Source: Saprospiraceae bacterium | GTDB lineage: Bacteria > Bacteroidota > Bacteroidia > Chitinophagales > Saprospiraceae | Assembly (NCBI GenBank): GCA_022842725.1 | Contig: JALHOZ010000001.1 | Location: 1 to 64,000 of the forward strand | Length of the DNA stretch: 64,000 nt | Reading direction: 5' to 3' | Part shown: positions 52,534 to 61,310 of the stretch, in pieces | Layout: every line of letters starts with the position of its first letter | Numbering within the stretch: position 1 is the first letter of the stretch | Notes under the pieces: model-generated | Told to the model about the DNA's origin: nothing | Databases searched by the model: none | What the model saw: only the letters and a program-made list of their open reading frames with translations | Made by a program: the position numbers and the translations under genes

Positions 52534-53611
52534 TTTGGTAATATTCTATGATTTCAAAAACTCCGCCTTCAACATGGTAAACAGACTTTTCGGGTAAGTT
52601 GTTTTTTGCCCACAACACCGCCTGAAGACTGCGGCTGCCACTCAAACAAACAAATATAATTTCGTCAAACCGATCAAAAGATTTTTGATTTTCTTCCAAA
52701 ACAGACATGGGAATATGTTTATGCGGAATGTTGTTCAATGAAGGTTCTTCTCCTTTTTCCCGGACATCTACCAGGACGGCATTGGGATTTTCCGTTAATT
52801 TTTTGAACCAATCGTTGGTCCTTTTTAAAGAATCGGGTCGGCACAAACGGATATAATCGGTGTTTTCAACGGTCTTTTTGTCAGGTGCCACGTTGTTATT
52901 TTCGTTTTTTTGAATGTTAAAGATATGTTGCCGGTTATTTTTAACATGATAATGCAACAATTTTCCGGATAACAGGCCTTCTGACCCTACGATCCATTTG
53001 ACTACTTCATTGGCCATTAGCAAACCGATCAGATTGGGAACCAATCCGAAAACCCCTGCTACATTACATGAAACGGCGCCCAGATTTTTGTCCGGTTCCG
53101 GAAATAAATCGCGATAATTCCGGTTTTCCTCCGCCGAAACATTAAAAACGGAGACCTGACCTTCGTATTGATACACAGCACCATAAACCCAGGGTTTTTT
53201 TGCTGCCAAACAAGCATCATTGATGAGATATCGCGTGAATATCTGATCCGTTCCGTCGACTATAATATCAAAATCTTCGATGATGGAAAAAATGTTTTTT
53301 TCATGAATAAAAACAGAAAAAACCTCAACTTTTACCTCAGCATTCATGGATTTTATCACCTCACCGGCAACTTCCGCTTTGGGCAATCCTATATGTTTTT
53401 CGTTGTATAACATTTGTCGGTGCAGATTGGTCAATTCTACCTGATCACCATCAACAATGCCCAGACATCCGACGCCCATGGCAGCGAGTTGCATCAGCAC
53501 AGGGCAGCCCAAACCACCGGCACCAATGACCAAAATCCGGGTTGCTGCCAGTTTTTTTTGACTTTCCGCTCCGAAATCGTCCAATTGAATATGCCTCTGA
53601 TATCTGTTCAT
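52526..53611 (-). CDS. moeB: MoeB/ThiF-type adenylyltransferase fused to rhodanese
   Basis: This E1-like enzyme activates the C-terminal Gly-Gly of MoaD. The 361-residue product has the nucleotide loop GAGGLGCPVLMQLAAMG (about 32-48) and TNLHRQML, then a C-terminal rhodanese domain (about 250-361) with the Cys loop VCLSGSRSLQ. The usual zinc Cys pairs are missing: NYRDLFPEP replaces the CYRCLFPEP type, and no CPVC follows. The ATG at 53611 begins MNRYQRHIQLDDFG, the family N-terminus; the open frame reaches into moaD in another phase. The rhodanese part could supply sulfur to the activated carrier. Confidence 0.92.
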   Translation of the reverse strand: MNRYQRHIQLDDFGAESQKKLAATRILVIGAGGLGCPVLMQLAAMGVGCLGIVDGDQVELTNLHRQMLYNEKHIGLPKAEVAGEVIKSMNAEVKVEVFSVFIHEKNIFSIIEDFDIIVDGTDQIFTRYLINDACLAAKKPWVYGAVYQYEGQVSVFNVSAEENRNYRDLFPEPDKNLGAVSCNVAGVFGLVPNLIGLLMANEVVKWIVGSEGLLSGKLLHYHVKNNRQHIFNIQKNENNNVAPDKKTVENTDYIRLCRPDSLKRTNDWFKKLTENPNAVLVDVREKGEEPSLNNIPHKHIPMSVLEENQKSFDRFDEIIFVCLSGSRSLQAVLWAKNNLPEKSVYHVEGGVFEIIEYYQNV

Positions 53612-53618
53612 GGTAGTA

Positions 53619-53852
53619 TTATCCGCCTGAAAATGGAGGTAAAAGCGAAACTTCGTCTGATTCTGACAAATCAAAGTTTTGGTCGGCCTGGTGAATCGTC
53701 GTATTGACCGCGACCATAAAACTTTCATCTTGTAATCCCGGATATTCCATCATAAGATATTCTTTCAGATCAAACCAGGTTTTGAATCCGATTTGGAAGT
53801 GCGTTTCACTCGTGATGATGTCGGTAATTTTTCCGAAAGGAATTACTTTCAT
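53619..53852 (-). CDS. moaD: Molybdopterin synthase sulfur carrier MoaD
   Basis: This is a small ubiquitin-like sulfur carrier of 77 residues. It ends in PPFSGG, where the terminal Gly-Gly is adenylated by MoeB and then thiocarboxylated. The fold pattern (KVIPFGKITD start, VNTTIHQADQ, DEVSLLPPFSGG end) is that of MoaD. It starts one base from the end of the TSUP gene and its stop lies 7 bases before moeB. Confidence 0.93.
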   Translation of the reverse strand: MKVIPFGKITDIITSETHFQIGFKTWFDLKEYLMMEYPGLQDESFMVAVNTTIHQADQNFDLSESDEVSLLPPFSGG

Positions 53853-53853
53853 A

Positions 53854-54585
53854 TCAAAAGGTTAAAAGTTTGAAGATGGCAATACTCAGTACTACAGCAA
53901 GCATTTTTTTGAGAATGTCTGACGAAAACTTTTTTGAACCGTAATAACCGCCGATTAAACCACCGGCAACAGCAGTAACCAATAAAGCCGGGAAAGCGGA
54001 AGGAATGGTAACTCCGTTTTTTAACAAACCTAAAAATCCGGCTGCAGAATTCAAGACAATAAACAGCGCACTGAGTAAAGCTGCCTGTCTGGCATTAGTC
54101 CAGCCAAACCATAATAGCAAAGGTGTCAAAATGATGCCGCCACCAATTCCCAACATGCCGGATAGCAATCCGATCGAACCACCGGCAATAAGTAATGCGG
54201 TCGTCGAAGGTGCATTGATTTCCCTTGATGTAAAGTTCCAAATACCTGAAAAACGTAATACCGGAAGCACGAGAATCAAAGCCAGCAGATACATAAAAAA
54301 CTGATCTTTAAGTTGAATGCTCCCTCCCAGATAGGCAAGGGGAATGGAAGCCAAAAACAAAGGGTAAGCCAGTTTTTTGTCGGGTTTTTCGATTTGCAGA
54401 AACTGTACAAAAGAGATACCGGCTACAGCTATATTGAGCAATAAAGCATTGACCCTGATTTCTGCCGGAGCCAGACCAAACAATGCCATGACGGCTATAT
54501 ATCCGCTGGCACCGCCATGACCTACCGAACTATAGAGAAAGGCTACAAAAAAGACCAGAAACAACATAAAAAAGTCTGCTTCCAT
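53854..54585 (-). CDS. TauE/SafE (TSUP) family membrane transporter
   Basis: This 243-residue inner-membrane protein has about eight helices and the two TSUP repeats. The first has VGHGGASGYIAVMALFGLAP (about 17-36) and the second GMLGIGGGIILTPLLLWFGW (about 139-158). Family members carry sulfite, sulfoacetate or other sulfur or organic anions. It is embedded in the Moco operon (2 bases from moeA, 1 from moaD), so a sulfur compound or a molybdate-related anion is a reasonable but unproven substrate. Confidence 0.88.
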   Translation of the reverse strand: MEADFFMLFLVFFVAFLYSSVGHGGASGYIAVMALFGLAPAEIRVNALLLNIAVAGISFVQFLQIEKPDKKLAYPLFLASIPLAYLGGSIQLKDQFFMYLLALILVLPVLRFSGIWNFTSREINAPSTTALLIAGGSIGLLSGMLGIGGGIILTPLLLWFGWTNARQAALLSALFIVLNSAAGFLGLLKNGVTIPSAFPALLVTAVAGGLIGGYYGSKKFSSDILKKMLAVVLSIAIFKLLTF

Positions 54586-54587
54586 CG

Positions 54588-55775
54588 TCAGATTTTAATG
54601 TATTTTACAAATTCTCCTTCATAGATGTTTTCACTGTCTTCTTCGAGAATGACCAGTGCATTTGCTGTAGTAAAAGCATCCATTTTATAACTTTCCTGAC
54701 CGGAGAGCATATTGAGTTGTCCCTCGGAAACCACACTTTTAAAAAAATGAGTCAAACCTTTCTTTTTGGAAAAATCATGTGTCATTTTTGCTGTTTCAAT
54801 ATGAATATATTTGCTTTTTCCTGATATATAAGCTTCGATAAATGGCCGTACATATACTTCAAAACAAGTAAAAACCGAGGCAGGATTTCCCGGAAGGGCA
54901 AAAATACAAACGGTTTCCTTTTTTCCAAAAAAAATCGGTTTCCCCGGTTTTTGTCTGATTTTGTAAAACACTTTCTTTACATCATTTTTCAAAAGAGAAT
55001 CCTGAACGTAATCATAATCTCCGACCGATATACCACCGGTTAACAAAAGCAGATCGCAACAGGTCAGGGCTGTGGTGATTTCTTTGTCTAAAATCTCCGG
55101 TGCATCAGGTACTTTTTTTACAAAGACCGGATACATGCGGATTTCTGCCAAAAGAGCAGAAAGTGCTGTGCCGTTGCTTTCGTATATTTTGCCAAATTCC
55201 GGAGTTTTTCCCGGAGGAACCAATTCGTCTCCTGTGATGAGTATACCTACTTTCGGCAAGGGGAAAACGGAAACTTTTTCCAGGCCGAATCCGGCTAAAA
55301 AACCAATGATTCCCGGTGTTATTTTTGTTTTTGCAGGAAGAATGAGCGATCCTTTTTTGGTTTGTGAGCTTTGGGGACGGATGTTCATACCTGCTGTCAA
55401 TGGTGGTTGAACGATCCGCACTTTATCGTCTTCGACCTCACATTGTTCTTTCATGACGACGATGTCAATCTCTTTCGGTACCGGCGCTCCGGTAAAGATT
55501 CGGATGGCCTGTCCAGGCAGACAAACCGGAAGGATGGAAGATCCCGCCTTACTTTCTCCAATGATTGGATAAAAAGTATCCATGGCCAGATTTTGGAAAA
55601 CAAAACCAAAACCATCCATTGCAGAGTTGTCAAACAAAGGAATGTCCACAGGTGCGTAGATGTCTTCTGAGGTATAGTGACCCAATGAATCCAAAAGACT
55701 TATTTCGGTTGGCTGTTTATCCGGAACGGAATCAAACACCATTTGCCAGGCATCCTGATAGTGAATAAAATGCAT
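54588..55775 (-). CDS. moeA: Molybdopterin molybdenumtransferase MoeA
   Basis: MoeA inserts molybdate into adenylylated molybdopterin. The 395-residue product has the N-terminal MoeA fold (DIPLFDNSAMDGFGF near 41-55), a central MoCF-binding domain with LLTGGISVGDYDYV and FALPGNPASVFTCFEV, and a C-terminal domain IV. Its ATG overlaps the moaA stop codon by one base (TAATG type), showing translational coupling. It precedes the TSUP gene. Confidence 0.93.
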   Translation of the reverse strand: MHFIHYQDAWQMVFDSVPDKQPTEISLLDSLGHYTSEDIYAPVDIPLFDNSAMDGFGFVFQNLAMDTFYPIIGESKAGSSILPVCLPGQAIRIFTGAPVPKEIDIVVMKEQCEVEDDKVRIVQPPLTAGMNIRPQSSQTKKGSLILPAKTKITPGIIGFLAGFGLEKVSVFPLPKVGILITGDELVPPGKTPEFGKIYESNGTALSALLAEIRMYPVFVKKVPDAPEILDKEITTALTCCDLLLLTGGISVGDYDYVQDSLLKNDVKKVFYKIRQKPGKPIFFGKKETVCIFALPGNPASVFTCFEVYVRPFIEAYISGKSKYIHIETAKMTHDFSKKKGLTHFFKSVVSEGQLNMLSGQESYKMDAFTTANALVILEEDSENIYEGEFVKYIKI

Positions 55776-56755
55776 TAGCCTCCGATTTTAATCATACTCC
55801 TGTTTTGAATAGATTGTGCATCGGTTTCGAGATAGGATGCAACAAACTGCCCGCCCATAACGGCATGTTTTCTGGTGACAGACATTCTGATAAGGTTTTC
55901 AATATCTTCTCCGTTTCTGAGAGGCGACAAGAGATCGATTTCTTCTTTGCCAAAAAGGCAGTTTTTGATTTTTCCGTCGGCTGTCAGTCCCAAACGGTTA
56001 CAATCTCCGCAAAACGGCTGACTCATGGTAGTGATAAAAGCAAAAGTTCCTTTGTGACCATAAATCTGAAATTTTTTGGCGGTATCATGTTTTTCGTCCA
56101 GCAATTTAACTACATCATATTTTTGGTAGAGGTCAGACATAATTTCTTCAAATGAAATGACTTTGGTTTTATCCCATCCGTTTTTGTCAAAAGGCATAAA
56201 TTCGATAAAACGAACGTGTACCGGTAAATTTTTTGTTAGCGCGATAAAATCTTCCGTTTCGTCGTCATTGACATGTTTCATCAGGACAATATTGAGTTTT
56301 ACGTCAAAACCCATTTGAATCATGAGTTCGATATTTTTCCAAACCGTAGGGAAATGATCTCTTTTGGTAATGGAAAAAAATTTTTCCCGGTCGAGTGTAT
56401 CGATGCTGATATTGACACCTTTGAGTCCTTTGGTTTTACAAAGACCGGCATATTTATCCAATAAAAAACCGTTGGTGGTAAAAGTAAGTGTCACTGGTAA
56501 ATCTGCCAGTTCAGCATAAATTTCTCCAAAATCTTTCCGGAGCAGAGGTTCTCCGCCGGTGAGGCGGATTTTTTTGATACCCAGGTCGACAAAAGTTTTT
56601 GCCAAAGATAAAATTTCATCCTTTTGCATTAAACGGGACGAGGGGAGACATTGAATTTTTTCTTCCGGCATACAGTACGTGCACCGAAAATTACAATTGT
56701 CGGTCAGGGAAATACGTAGATAGTCGTGTATGCGTCCGAAGTTGTCGAATAACAT
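55775..56755 (-). CDS. moaA: GTP 3',8-cyclase MoaA
   Basis: This radical SAM enzyme performs the first step of molybdenum cofactor synthesis. The 326-residue protein has the N-terminal cluster motif CNFRCTYCMP (about 20-29), the SAM motif LTGGEPLLRKD, the C-terminal cluster region CGDCNRLGLTADGKIKNC (about 255-272) and the terminal Gly-Gly (MIKIGG) needed in the family. It is the first gene of the Moco operon, and all following genes are within a few bases, so the whole pathway from GTP to molybdopterin is encoded here. Confidence 0.95.
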   Translation of the reverse strand: MLFDNFGRIHDYLRISLTDNCNFRCTYCMPEEKIQCLPSSRLMQKDEILSLAKTFVDLGIKKIRLTGGEPLLRKDFGEIYAELADLPVTLTFTTNGFLLDKYAGLCKTKGLKGVNISIDTLDREKFFSITKRDHFPTVWKNIELMIQMGFDVKLNIVLMKHVNDDETEDFIALTKNLPVHVRFIEFMPFDKNGWDKTKVISFEEIMSDLYQKYDVVKLLDEKHDTAKKFQIYGHKGTFAFITTMSQPFCGDCNRLGLTADGKIKNCLFGKEEIDLLSPLRNGEDIENLIRMSVTRKHAVMGGQFVASYLETDAQSIQNRSMIKIGG

Positions 56756-56773
56756 AAATCAATGGCTGTAAAG

Positions 56774-56781
56774 CAAAGGTA
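56774..56781 (-). promoter_or_regulatory. TACCTTTG -7 box of the Moco operon
   Basis: The minus strand reads TACCTTTG, ending 18 bases before the moaA ATG. It matches TAnnTTTG. No TTG at normal spacing and no Moco-riboswitch-like structure is visible in this short leader. Confidence 0.5.
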
Positions 56782-56906
56782 CATTAATTTTTGCTTTCGA
56801 AATGTAATAAAAGTTACTGAAAACATGGAGGCAAGATTCCTTACCTTTGTTTACAGCCGGGATACTATAAGCCAATAAATGATGTGTTTAAACCAAAACA
56901 CAAAAC

Positions 56907-57713
56907 TTACAACTTCACAAACAATGTTCTTTTGGTGATAAAAGGCAGTGTGCTTATGCCCTCTAAAAGGTAAGTACCGGGAGCCAGCTGGTCTATGGAA
57001 ATGCCCTGAGTAACATCTGTAACTGTAATAACAGAGGTTTGTCCGTTGATCGGATAAACTGACCAGGAGGTTATTGTTGAGGAGGTTTTAACGTACAACC
57101 TGTCTGTTGCCGGATTGGGGTAAATCATAAAGTCAACGATACCGGTATTATCAACAGATGATGTACCGACAGGAGATAAGGTTTTTTTATTTGAAACCGG
57201 ATGATCGCCTGCAGTTCCGCCATTTAGGTTTGCTGCAAGACCTGAAAAATAAAAACTGATATTTCCTTCATTGACGGCCGGTGCTTTCCAATTCATGGTA
57301 AAAATCCCATCTGCTTTTGGACTTGATTGTACCATATATTTTCTTTGGAGAAGGTTAATGGATTTGACCCTTTGACCGAGGTTTGACCAGATTCCCATAT
57401 CTTTGTTACCGGTTTCGGTGAGTGCTACCATTTGAAATCCATAGGTTTTGGCATCATTATTACCAGAGACTTTAACCTCAAGAGAATAGGTTTGATCAGG
57501 TGTGTAAGAAGTAACAATGTTTCCACCGGCATCTTTAACCGTAAGGACTACCTGGGCATTAAAATTACCTCCGGAATGACAGGCACTACAATTTTTGCCT
57601 GATTCTCCGGGGGCAAGGGTTACTGCCTGAGGCACACCGCCTGAACTGGAAATGAACGTATATGCTGTAAATACTACGAGCAATAAAGTGATATATTGTT
57701 TAACTTTTGCCAT
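56907..57713 (-). CDS. T9SS protein with CxxCH motif (choice-of-anchor V-like)
   Basis: This 268-residue exported protein has a signal peptide (1-25). Close behind it is GESGKNCSACHSGG (about 39-52), whose CSACH is a potential haem c site. The next part (about 55-190) is a beta-sandwich (Reelin/choice-of-anchor V-like, YGFQMVALTETG). The last 75 residues are a T9SS sorting region (VDFMIYPNPATDRLYVKTS, GTYLLEGISTL). I used the ATG at 57713; the frame opens 33 codons earlier, but that part lacks a signal peptide. A surface or extracellular single-haem protein is possible; the haem is not proven. Confidence 0.82.
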   Translation of the reverse strand: MAKVKQYITLLLVVFTAYTFISSSGGVPQAVTLAPGESGKNCSACHSGGNFNAQVVLTVKDAGGNIVTSYTPDQTYSLEVKVSGNNDAKTYGFQMVALTETGNKDMGIWSNLGQRVKSINLLQRKYMVQSSPKADGIFTMNWKAPAVNEGNISFYFSGLAANLNGGTAGDHPVSNKKTLSPVGTSSVDNTGIVDFMIYPNPATDRLYVKTSSTITSWSVYPINGQTSVITVTDVTQGISIDQLAPGTYLLEGISTLPFITKRTLFVKL

Positions 57714-57873
57714 AAAACCGGTTTGTGAATTAAAAGGTTGAACTAAAATTGTTGATTTGATTTTCAATAACAGATTAAGGTAGTAAATGTTTTTTTGTAC
57801 TAAGTTTTTCAAAAGTTTTTAAGAAAACTTAATATAAACAGACTTTAGCAGAATGTTTTACGTAAAAAAACCA

Positions 57874-58434
57874 TCAAAGATATATCGACAAATCGCTGGC
57901 TAATTCCGGGTTTTTGCCCACAGTACCCATAAAATGTTTTGCAAAAAACTTCATATCTTCATCAAAATTTCCGGTTGGCCAAAAAGGATCACCATAATGA
58001 ACCTCCATATTTTTGTAGTCAAATTTGACCGGGATGATTGGAATTTTTGCATTAAGTGCTATGTAATAAAAGCCGGTTTTCCATCGATCAACTTTTTTTC
58101 GGGTTCCTTCCGGAGCGATGGCAAAAGATAACCTGTCATATTTATTGTATAGTTCTGTCATGCTGTCCACAAAGTTTGTTCTTCGTTTTCTGTCTACCGG
58201 AATGCCACCCAATGCGCGAAAAATCCATCCGTAAGGCCATTTAAACAAAGAATCTTTTGCCACATAATTGACATCCATGGGGATGCCTCCTTTCATGAGG
58301 ATACCCAGAGGAAAGTCCCAATTGGATGTGTGCGGATATACGACGTATAACTTTTTTTTAATTTCAGCAGGAAAATGTCCGGTTATTTTAAAGCCCCAGA
58401 TTTTGAGGATCAACCGGCAAAAAAATTTTATCAT
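57874..58434 (-). CDS. Lysophospholipid acyltransferase family protein
   Basis: This membrane-associated acyltransferase of 186 residues shows the PlsC-type motifs: H-x4-D in HTSNWD (about 35-40), GGIPVDRKRRTN (about 75-86) and EGTRKK (about 110-115). It lies at the small end of the family. It would acylate a lysophospholipid or similar acceptor in glycerophospholipid or ornithine-lipid synthesis; the acceptor is not clear. A CAAAAATA (TATTTTTG on the coding strand) stands two bases upstream of its ATG, so the transcript may be leaderless. Confidence 0.88.
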   Translation of the reverse strand: MIKFFCRLILKIWGFKITGHFPAEIKKKLYVVYPHTSNWDFPLGILMKGGIPMDVNYVAKDSLFKWPYGWIFRALGGIPVDRKRRTNFVDSMTELYNKYDRLSFAIAPEGTRKKVDRWKTGFYYIALNAKIPIIPVKFDYKNMEVHYGDPFWPTGNFDEDMKFFAKHFMGTVGKNPELASDLSIYL

Positions 58435-58531
58435 ACAAAAATAATAAGGTGATGGATTAAACCTTTGAAAATAAATAGTGTCAAAAGTACAAAATAATCA
58501 ATATATTCAGTCTTTCAGATAAAGAATTCAA

Positions 58532-59098
58532 ATGATGATACAAACCATACAATCAAAACCTTCTGTCGATGACAGGTCACTTCTGGCCTTGATTCGGGGA
58601 GATCATACCAGGGAGGAAGGTTTCAGGTTGTTGATCAGGGCTTATCAGGTCAGACTGTATAATCATATAAGAACGATTGTTGGTTCGCATGAAGACACCG
58701 ATGATGTATTACAAAACACCTTTGTCAAAATATTCAGAAACATAGAAAAATTTGAAGAAAAATCATCTTTGTTTACCTGGATTTACCGGATTGCAACGCG
58801 GGAATCATTAAACCACTTACAGACAAGAAAGAACCATCTTTCCATTGAAAGCGACCATATATCTCCTGTTAATGACAGAAAAGCGGATGATTATTTTGAC
58901 GAAGAAACAGCTGTACGCAGGATTAATGAAGCCATAAACAGTTTGCCTGAAAAACAAAAAATGGTTTTTCACCTGAGGTATTACGAAGGACTTTCTTATC
59001 AGGATATATCAGACATCACGGAAACCAGTGTCGGAGCCCTGAAAGCGTCTTATCACCATGCAGTTAAAAAAATAGAATCATTTCTCAAAGAAACATAA
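58532..59098 (+). CDS. ECF-type RNA polymerase sigma factor
   Basis: This extracytoplasmic-function sigma-70 factor has 188 residues. Region 2 (about 35-105) has the DDVLQNTFVKIFRN and SLFTWIYRIATRESLNHL motifs, and region 4 (about 130-185) has LPEKQKMVFHLRYYEGLSYQDIS and a helix-turn-helix ending in SYHHAVKKI. It is followed 10 bases later by a membrane protein likely to be its anti-sigma factor and then by a Spy-like protein, so it should respond to an envelope signal. Confidence 0.93.
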   Translation: MMIQTIQSKPSVDDRSLLALIRGDHTREEGFRLLIRAYQVRLYNHIRTIVGSHEDTDDVLQNTFVKIFRNIEKFEEKSSLFTWIYRIATRESLNHLQTRKNHLSIESDHISPVNDRKADDYFDEETAVRRINEAINSLPEKQKMVFHLRYYEGLSYQDISDITETSVGALKASYHHAVKKIESFLKET

Positions 59099-59108
59099 AC
59101 AAAATCCC

Positions 59109-59615
59109 ATGAATAATCAAAGACACGAAGTCGAAGAAGAAATAAATGCGTTTTCACCCGGTTTATCAGAAATCCTTCAGCAAAGAAAAATCACCGGAAT
59201 ACCGGCAGGGTATTTTGAAAATAATGAAAAGTTGTTGGTTGGGTTAACACTTTTATCCGGTGAAACAAAACGTCAGTTTGAGGATATTCCGGAAGGATAC
59301 TTTGAGCAGACTGAAAAAAAGATGATTTCATATGCAAATCCTCAATCACGGAAAATTCAGCCTATGTATTGGATGGCTGCTGCTTCAGTAGTGATACTGC
59401 TGATGGCATTGGTTTTCTGGCCAACAACCAAAGACGTTTCTGCAGATGAAACAGAAATGGTTTGGATGTACCTTGAAGAACAAAGTCACACGCTGGATTT
59501 GGATGATCTTGTCAATGCCGGACTGATAACGGAAGAAAGTTTTTCGACAGAAGAATGGCCACAAGATCTTCCTTATGACAGCATAAATCTGTCAGATTTG
59601 GAAGAAGATTTATGA
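59109..59615 (+). CDS. Probable anti-sigma factor membrane protein
   Basis: This 168-residue protein has one transmembrane helix (about 80-97, YWMAAASVVILLMALVFW). The cytosolic part has a twice-used motif GIPAGYFENNEKLL and DIPEGYFEQTEKKM (about 36-49 and 58-71), which is a common mark of anti-sigma-like proteins beside ECF sigma factors in Bacteroidota. The C-terminus is periplasmic and very acidic (NLSDLEEDL). It starts 10 bases after the sigma gene. Sequestration of the sigma factor is inferred. Confidence 0.8.
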   Translation: MNNQRHEVEEEINAFSPGLSEILQQRKITGIPAGYFENNEKLLVGLTLLSGETKRQFEDIPEGYFEQTEKKMISYANPQSRKIQPMYWMAAASVVILLMALVFWPTTKDVSADETEMVWMYLEEQSHTLDLDDLVNAGLITEESFSTEEWPQDLPYDSINLSDLEEDL

Positions 59616-59655
59616 GTTTACGAACATTTTTATTCACATTAATATATCAATTATC

Positions 59656-60132
59656 ATGAAAAACATTTGGAATTATGTATCCCTCTTTTTATTAGTCGGT
59701 TTTTTTACCGCAGGGTTGGCAAATGATGCTTTTGGTCAAAAACCCGCAGGAGAAAACAGAGAAAAAGTCAGGGAAAAACTAAAGGCACACAAAGTAGCTT
59801 TCATCACCGACAAAGTACAATTGACAGAAGCGGAAGCAGAAAAGTTTTGGCCGATGTACCATGCTTACGAAGAAGAAAAGAAAAGCAACCGGGAGGATAT
59901 TTTTGAAAAGGGCAACCTGAAAAAGGAGATGACAGAACAGGAAGCCGAAGCGACTTTAAAAAATATGATGGAATTTAAGTCAAAAGATCTTGACCTGGAA
60001 AAAAAGTATATTTCCAAATTCAGAACCGTACTTCCTGCTTCAAAAGTGGTGAGATTGATCAGGGCTGAAAAAGAGTTTAAAGCCAATATGGTTGAAAAAA
60101 TCAGAGACAGGCCGGGTCGACGTGGCAGATAA
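59656..60132 (+). CDS. Exported Spy-like helical protein of the ECF operon
   Basis: This 158-residue exported protein has a signal peptide (1-27, ending AFGQ). The mature chain is almost wholly alpha-helical and highly charged, with the LTEAEAEKFWPMYHAYEEEKK type of motif, as in the periplasmic 'sensor of ECF-type sigma factor'/Spy-CpxP-like proteins. It ends in a basic DRPGRRGR. It would sense or buffer misfolded proteins in the periplasm and feed back on the sigma/anti-sigma pair; this is inferred from context. Confidence 0.8.
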   Translation: MKNIWNYVSLFLLVGFFTAGLANDAFGQKPAGENREKVREKLKAHKVAFITDKVQLTEAEAEKFWPMYHAYEEEKKSNREDIFEKGNLKKEMTEQEAEATLKNMMEFKSKDLDLEKKYISKFRTVLPASKVVRLIRAEKEFKANMVEKIRDRPGRRGR

Positions 60133-60205
60133 TATTTGGGTTTCAAAAGCTTTCAGATAGCTGAAATACATCTTAAAAAAATAAGATAGACCTTGTTAAA
60201 ATAAG

Positions 60206-60235
60206 AAAGCAGATTCCCGCAAAGGAATCTGCTTT
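60206..60235. terminator. Terminator between convergent genes
   Basis: A perfect 12-bp stem (60206-60217 and 60224-60235) with a 6-base loop is flanked by AAAG and TTTT, so it can serve the sigma operon and the minus-strand gene from the other side. Confidence 0.75.
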
Positions 60236-60251
60236 TGCTATTCAGAAACTA

Positions 60252-61016
60252 CTAATTACTTTTGATTTGATTGAGGAAATCCGGGTCAGATTTCATATTC
60301 AAAATAAATTCTGCGACGTCATTGATTTCCAGATTATTTAAATCAGGATTTTTGACCTTTAATGCTCTTGACAAAGCAGGAATGTCTTTGAGAACAGCAA
60401 AATCAAAATCCAGAATGATTCCTTTGACAGCTTCTACTGTATTCAAAGCTTGTCCTGAAGCGAGAGGAACACTGTAAGACAACTGGTCAAAATCCAGTTC
60501 GTCGGCCAGATCCGGATTCGGAAAGGCATTATCGAGGTATGTACCTCTGTATTCCGGGGTGATCAACAACTTTGCAGAAGGTTTATTCTTAACAGAAAAA
60601 GTTTGAAACAATTCGACATATCCTCTGTATTCGACATCTGCATTCTGAAGTGTTAAAGGATCTGTTTTCGGTAAAAATGCCAGGAGGCAGGTTTCTTTGG
60701 GTTTTAACTTAAAAGATTGAACAGTTGTCATCAGAGCTCCTGAAAGCGCATAGACAACACTTGGATTTATCGTTCGCAGATTGTTATTGATCATTCCGTT
60801 GTCAAATAAACAGGTCAGGTTGGATGATGAAAGAGCTCTGTTACCTGTGGCATCTGTGGTTGTAAACTTTGTGTACAACGATAAGGTGCGTTTTGGCTCC
60901 AGATTGGTCACGGTAAGAAAGTATCCCTGAACAATCCTTCGGAAGACATTGCCGGCAGGAGGTGGTAATGCAGGTCCGAATCTGTTGACAAGAATTTCAA
61001 AATTTGAAACTATCAT
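60252..61016 (-). CDS. Hypothetical protein
   Basis: This 254-residue protein has no signal peptide, no transmembrane helix and no family I recognise. It is rich in beta-strand-like segments in the first two thirds (RIVQGYFLTVTNLEPKRT, SFKLKPKETCLLAFLP, YVELFQTFSVK) and ends in a helical, acidic tail (NDVAEFILNMKSDPDFLNQIK). It may be a virion- or surface-type beta-sandwich, but this is speculation. It stands alone between two convergent or divergent neighbours. Confidence 0.5.
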   Translation of the reverse strand: MIVSNFEILVNRFGPALPPPAGNVFRRIVQGYFLTVTNLEPKRTLSLYTKFTTTDATGNRALSSSNLTCLFDNGMINNNLRTINPSVVYALSGALMTTVQSFKLKPKETCLLAFLPKTDPLTLQNADVEYRGYVELFQTFSVKNKPSAKLLITPEYRGTYLDNAFPNPDLADELDFDQLSYSVPLASGQALNTVEAVKGIILDFDFAVLKDIPALSRALKVKNPDLNNLEINDVAEFILNMKSDPDFLNQIKSN

Positions 61017-61129
61017 AAAATAATTTTTTGGATTTTGCTTACTCTTTCCAGTTTTCAGCGGCCCTGTCCTACTCTTAAAGGTTTTTCGGAATCCACCATC
61101 AATTCAGGTTTTATGAAATATTGACAGGA

Positions 61130-61137
61130 CAAAGGTA
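61130..61137 (-). promoter_or_regulatory. TACCTTTG -7 box for the minus-strand hypothetical gene
   Basis: The minus strand reads TACCTTTG, 113 bases before the ATG at 61016. It would give a leader of about 105 bases. Confidence 0.35.
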
Positions 61138-61310
61138 TCTGCGATAATTTATTGTAAACCAGGGAAATAAAAGGTTTTTGAAGAAGAATTTTCCTCTTTT
61201 TTCTATAGGAAAATTCGTATCAGATATGGGTGATTTTCAGTATTGGTATAAAATAATACACAAATAAAAAAGGGGAAAAACACCCTTTTTTTTCAAGGTT
61301 ATTCCTTACT

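Noticed and set aside
56756-56906. Possible Moco riboswitch upstream of moaA
   Set aside because: The leader before the ATG is about 10-20 bases after the -7 box, too short, and no conserved structure is visible.
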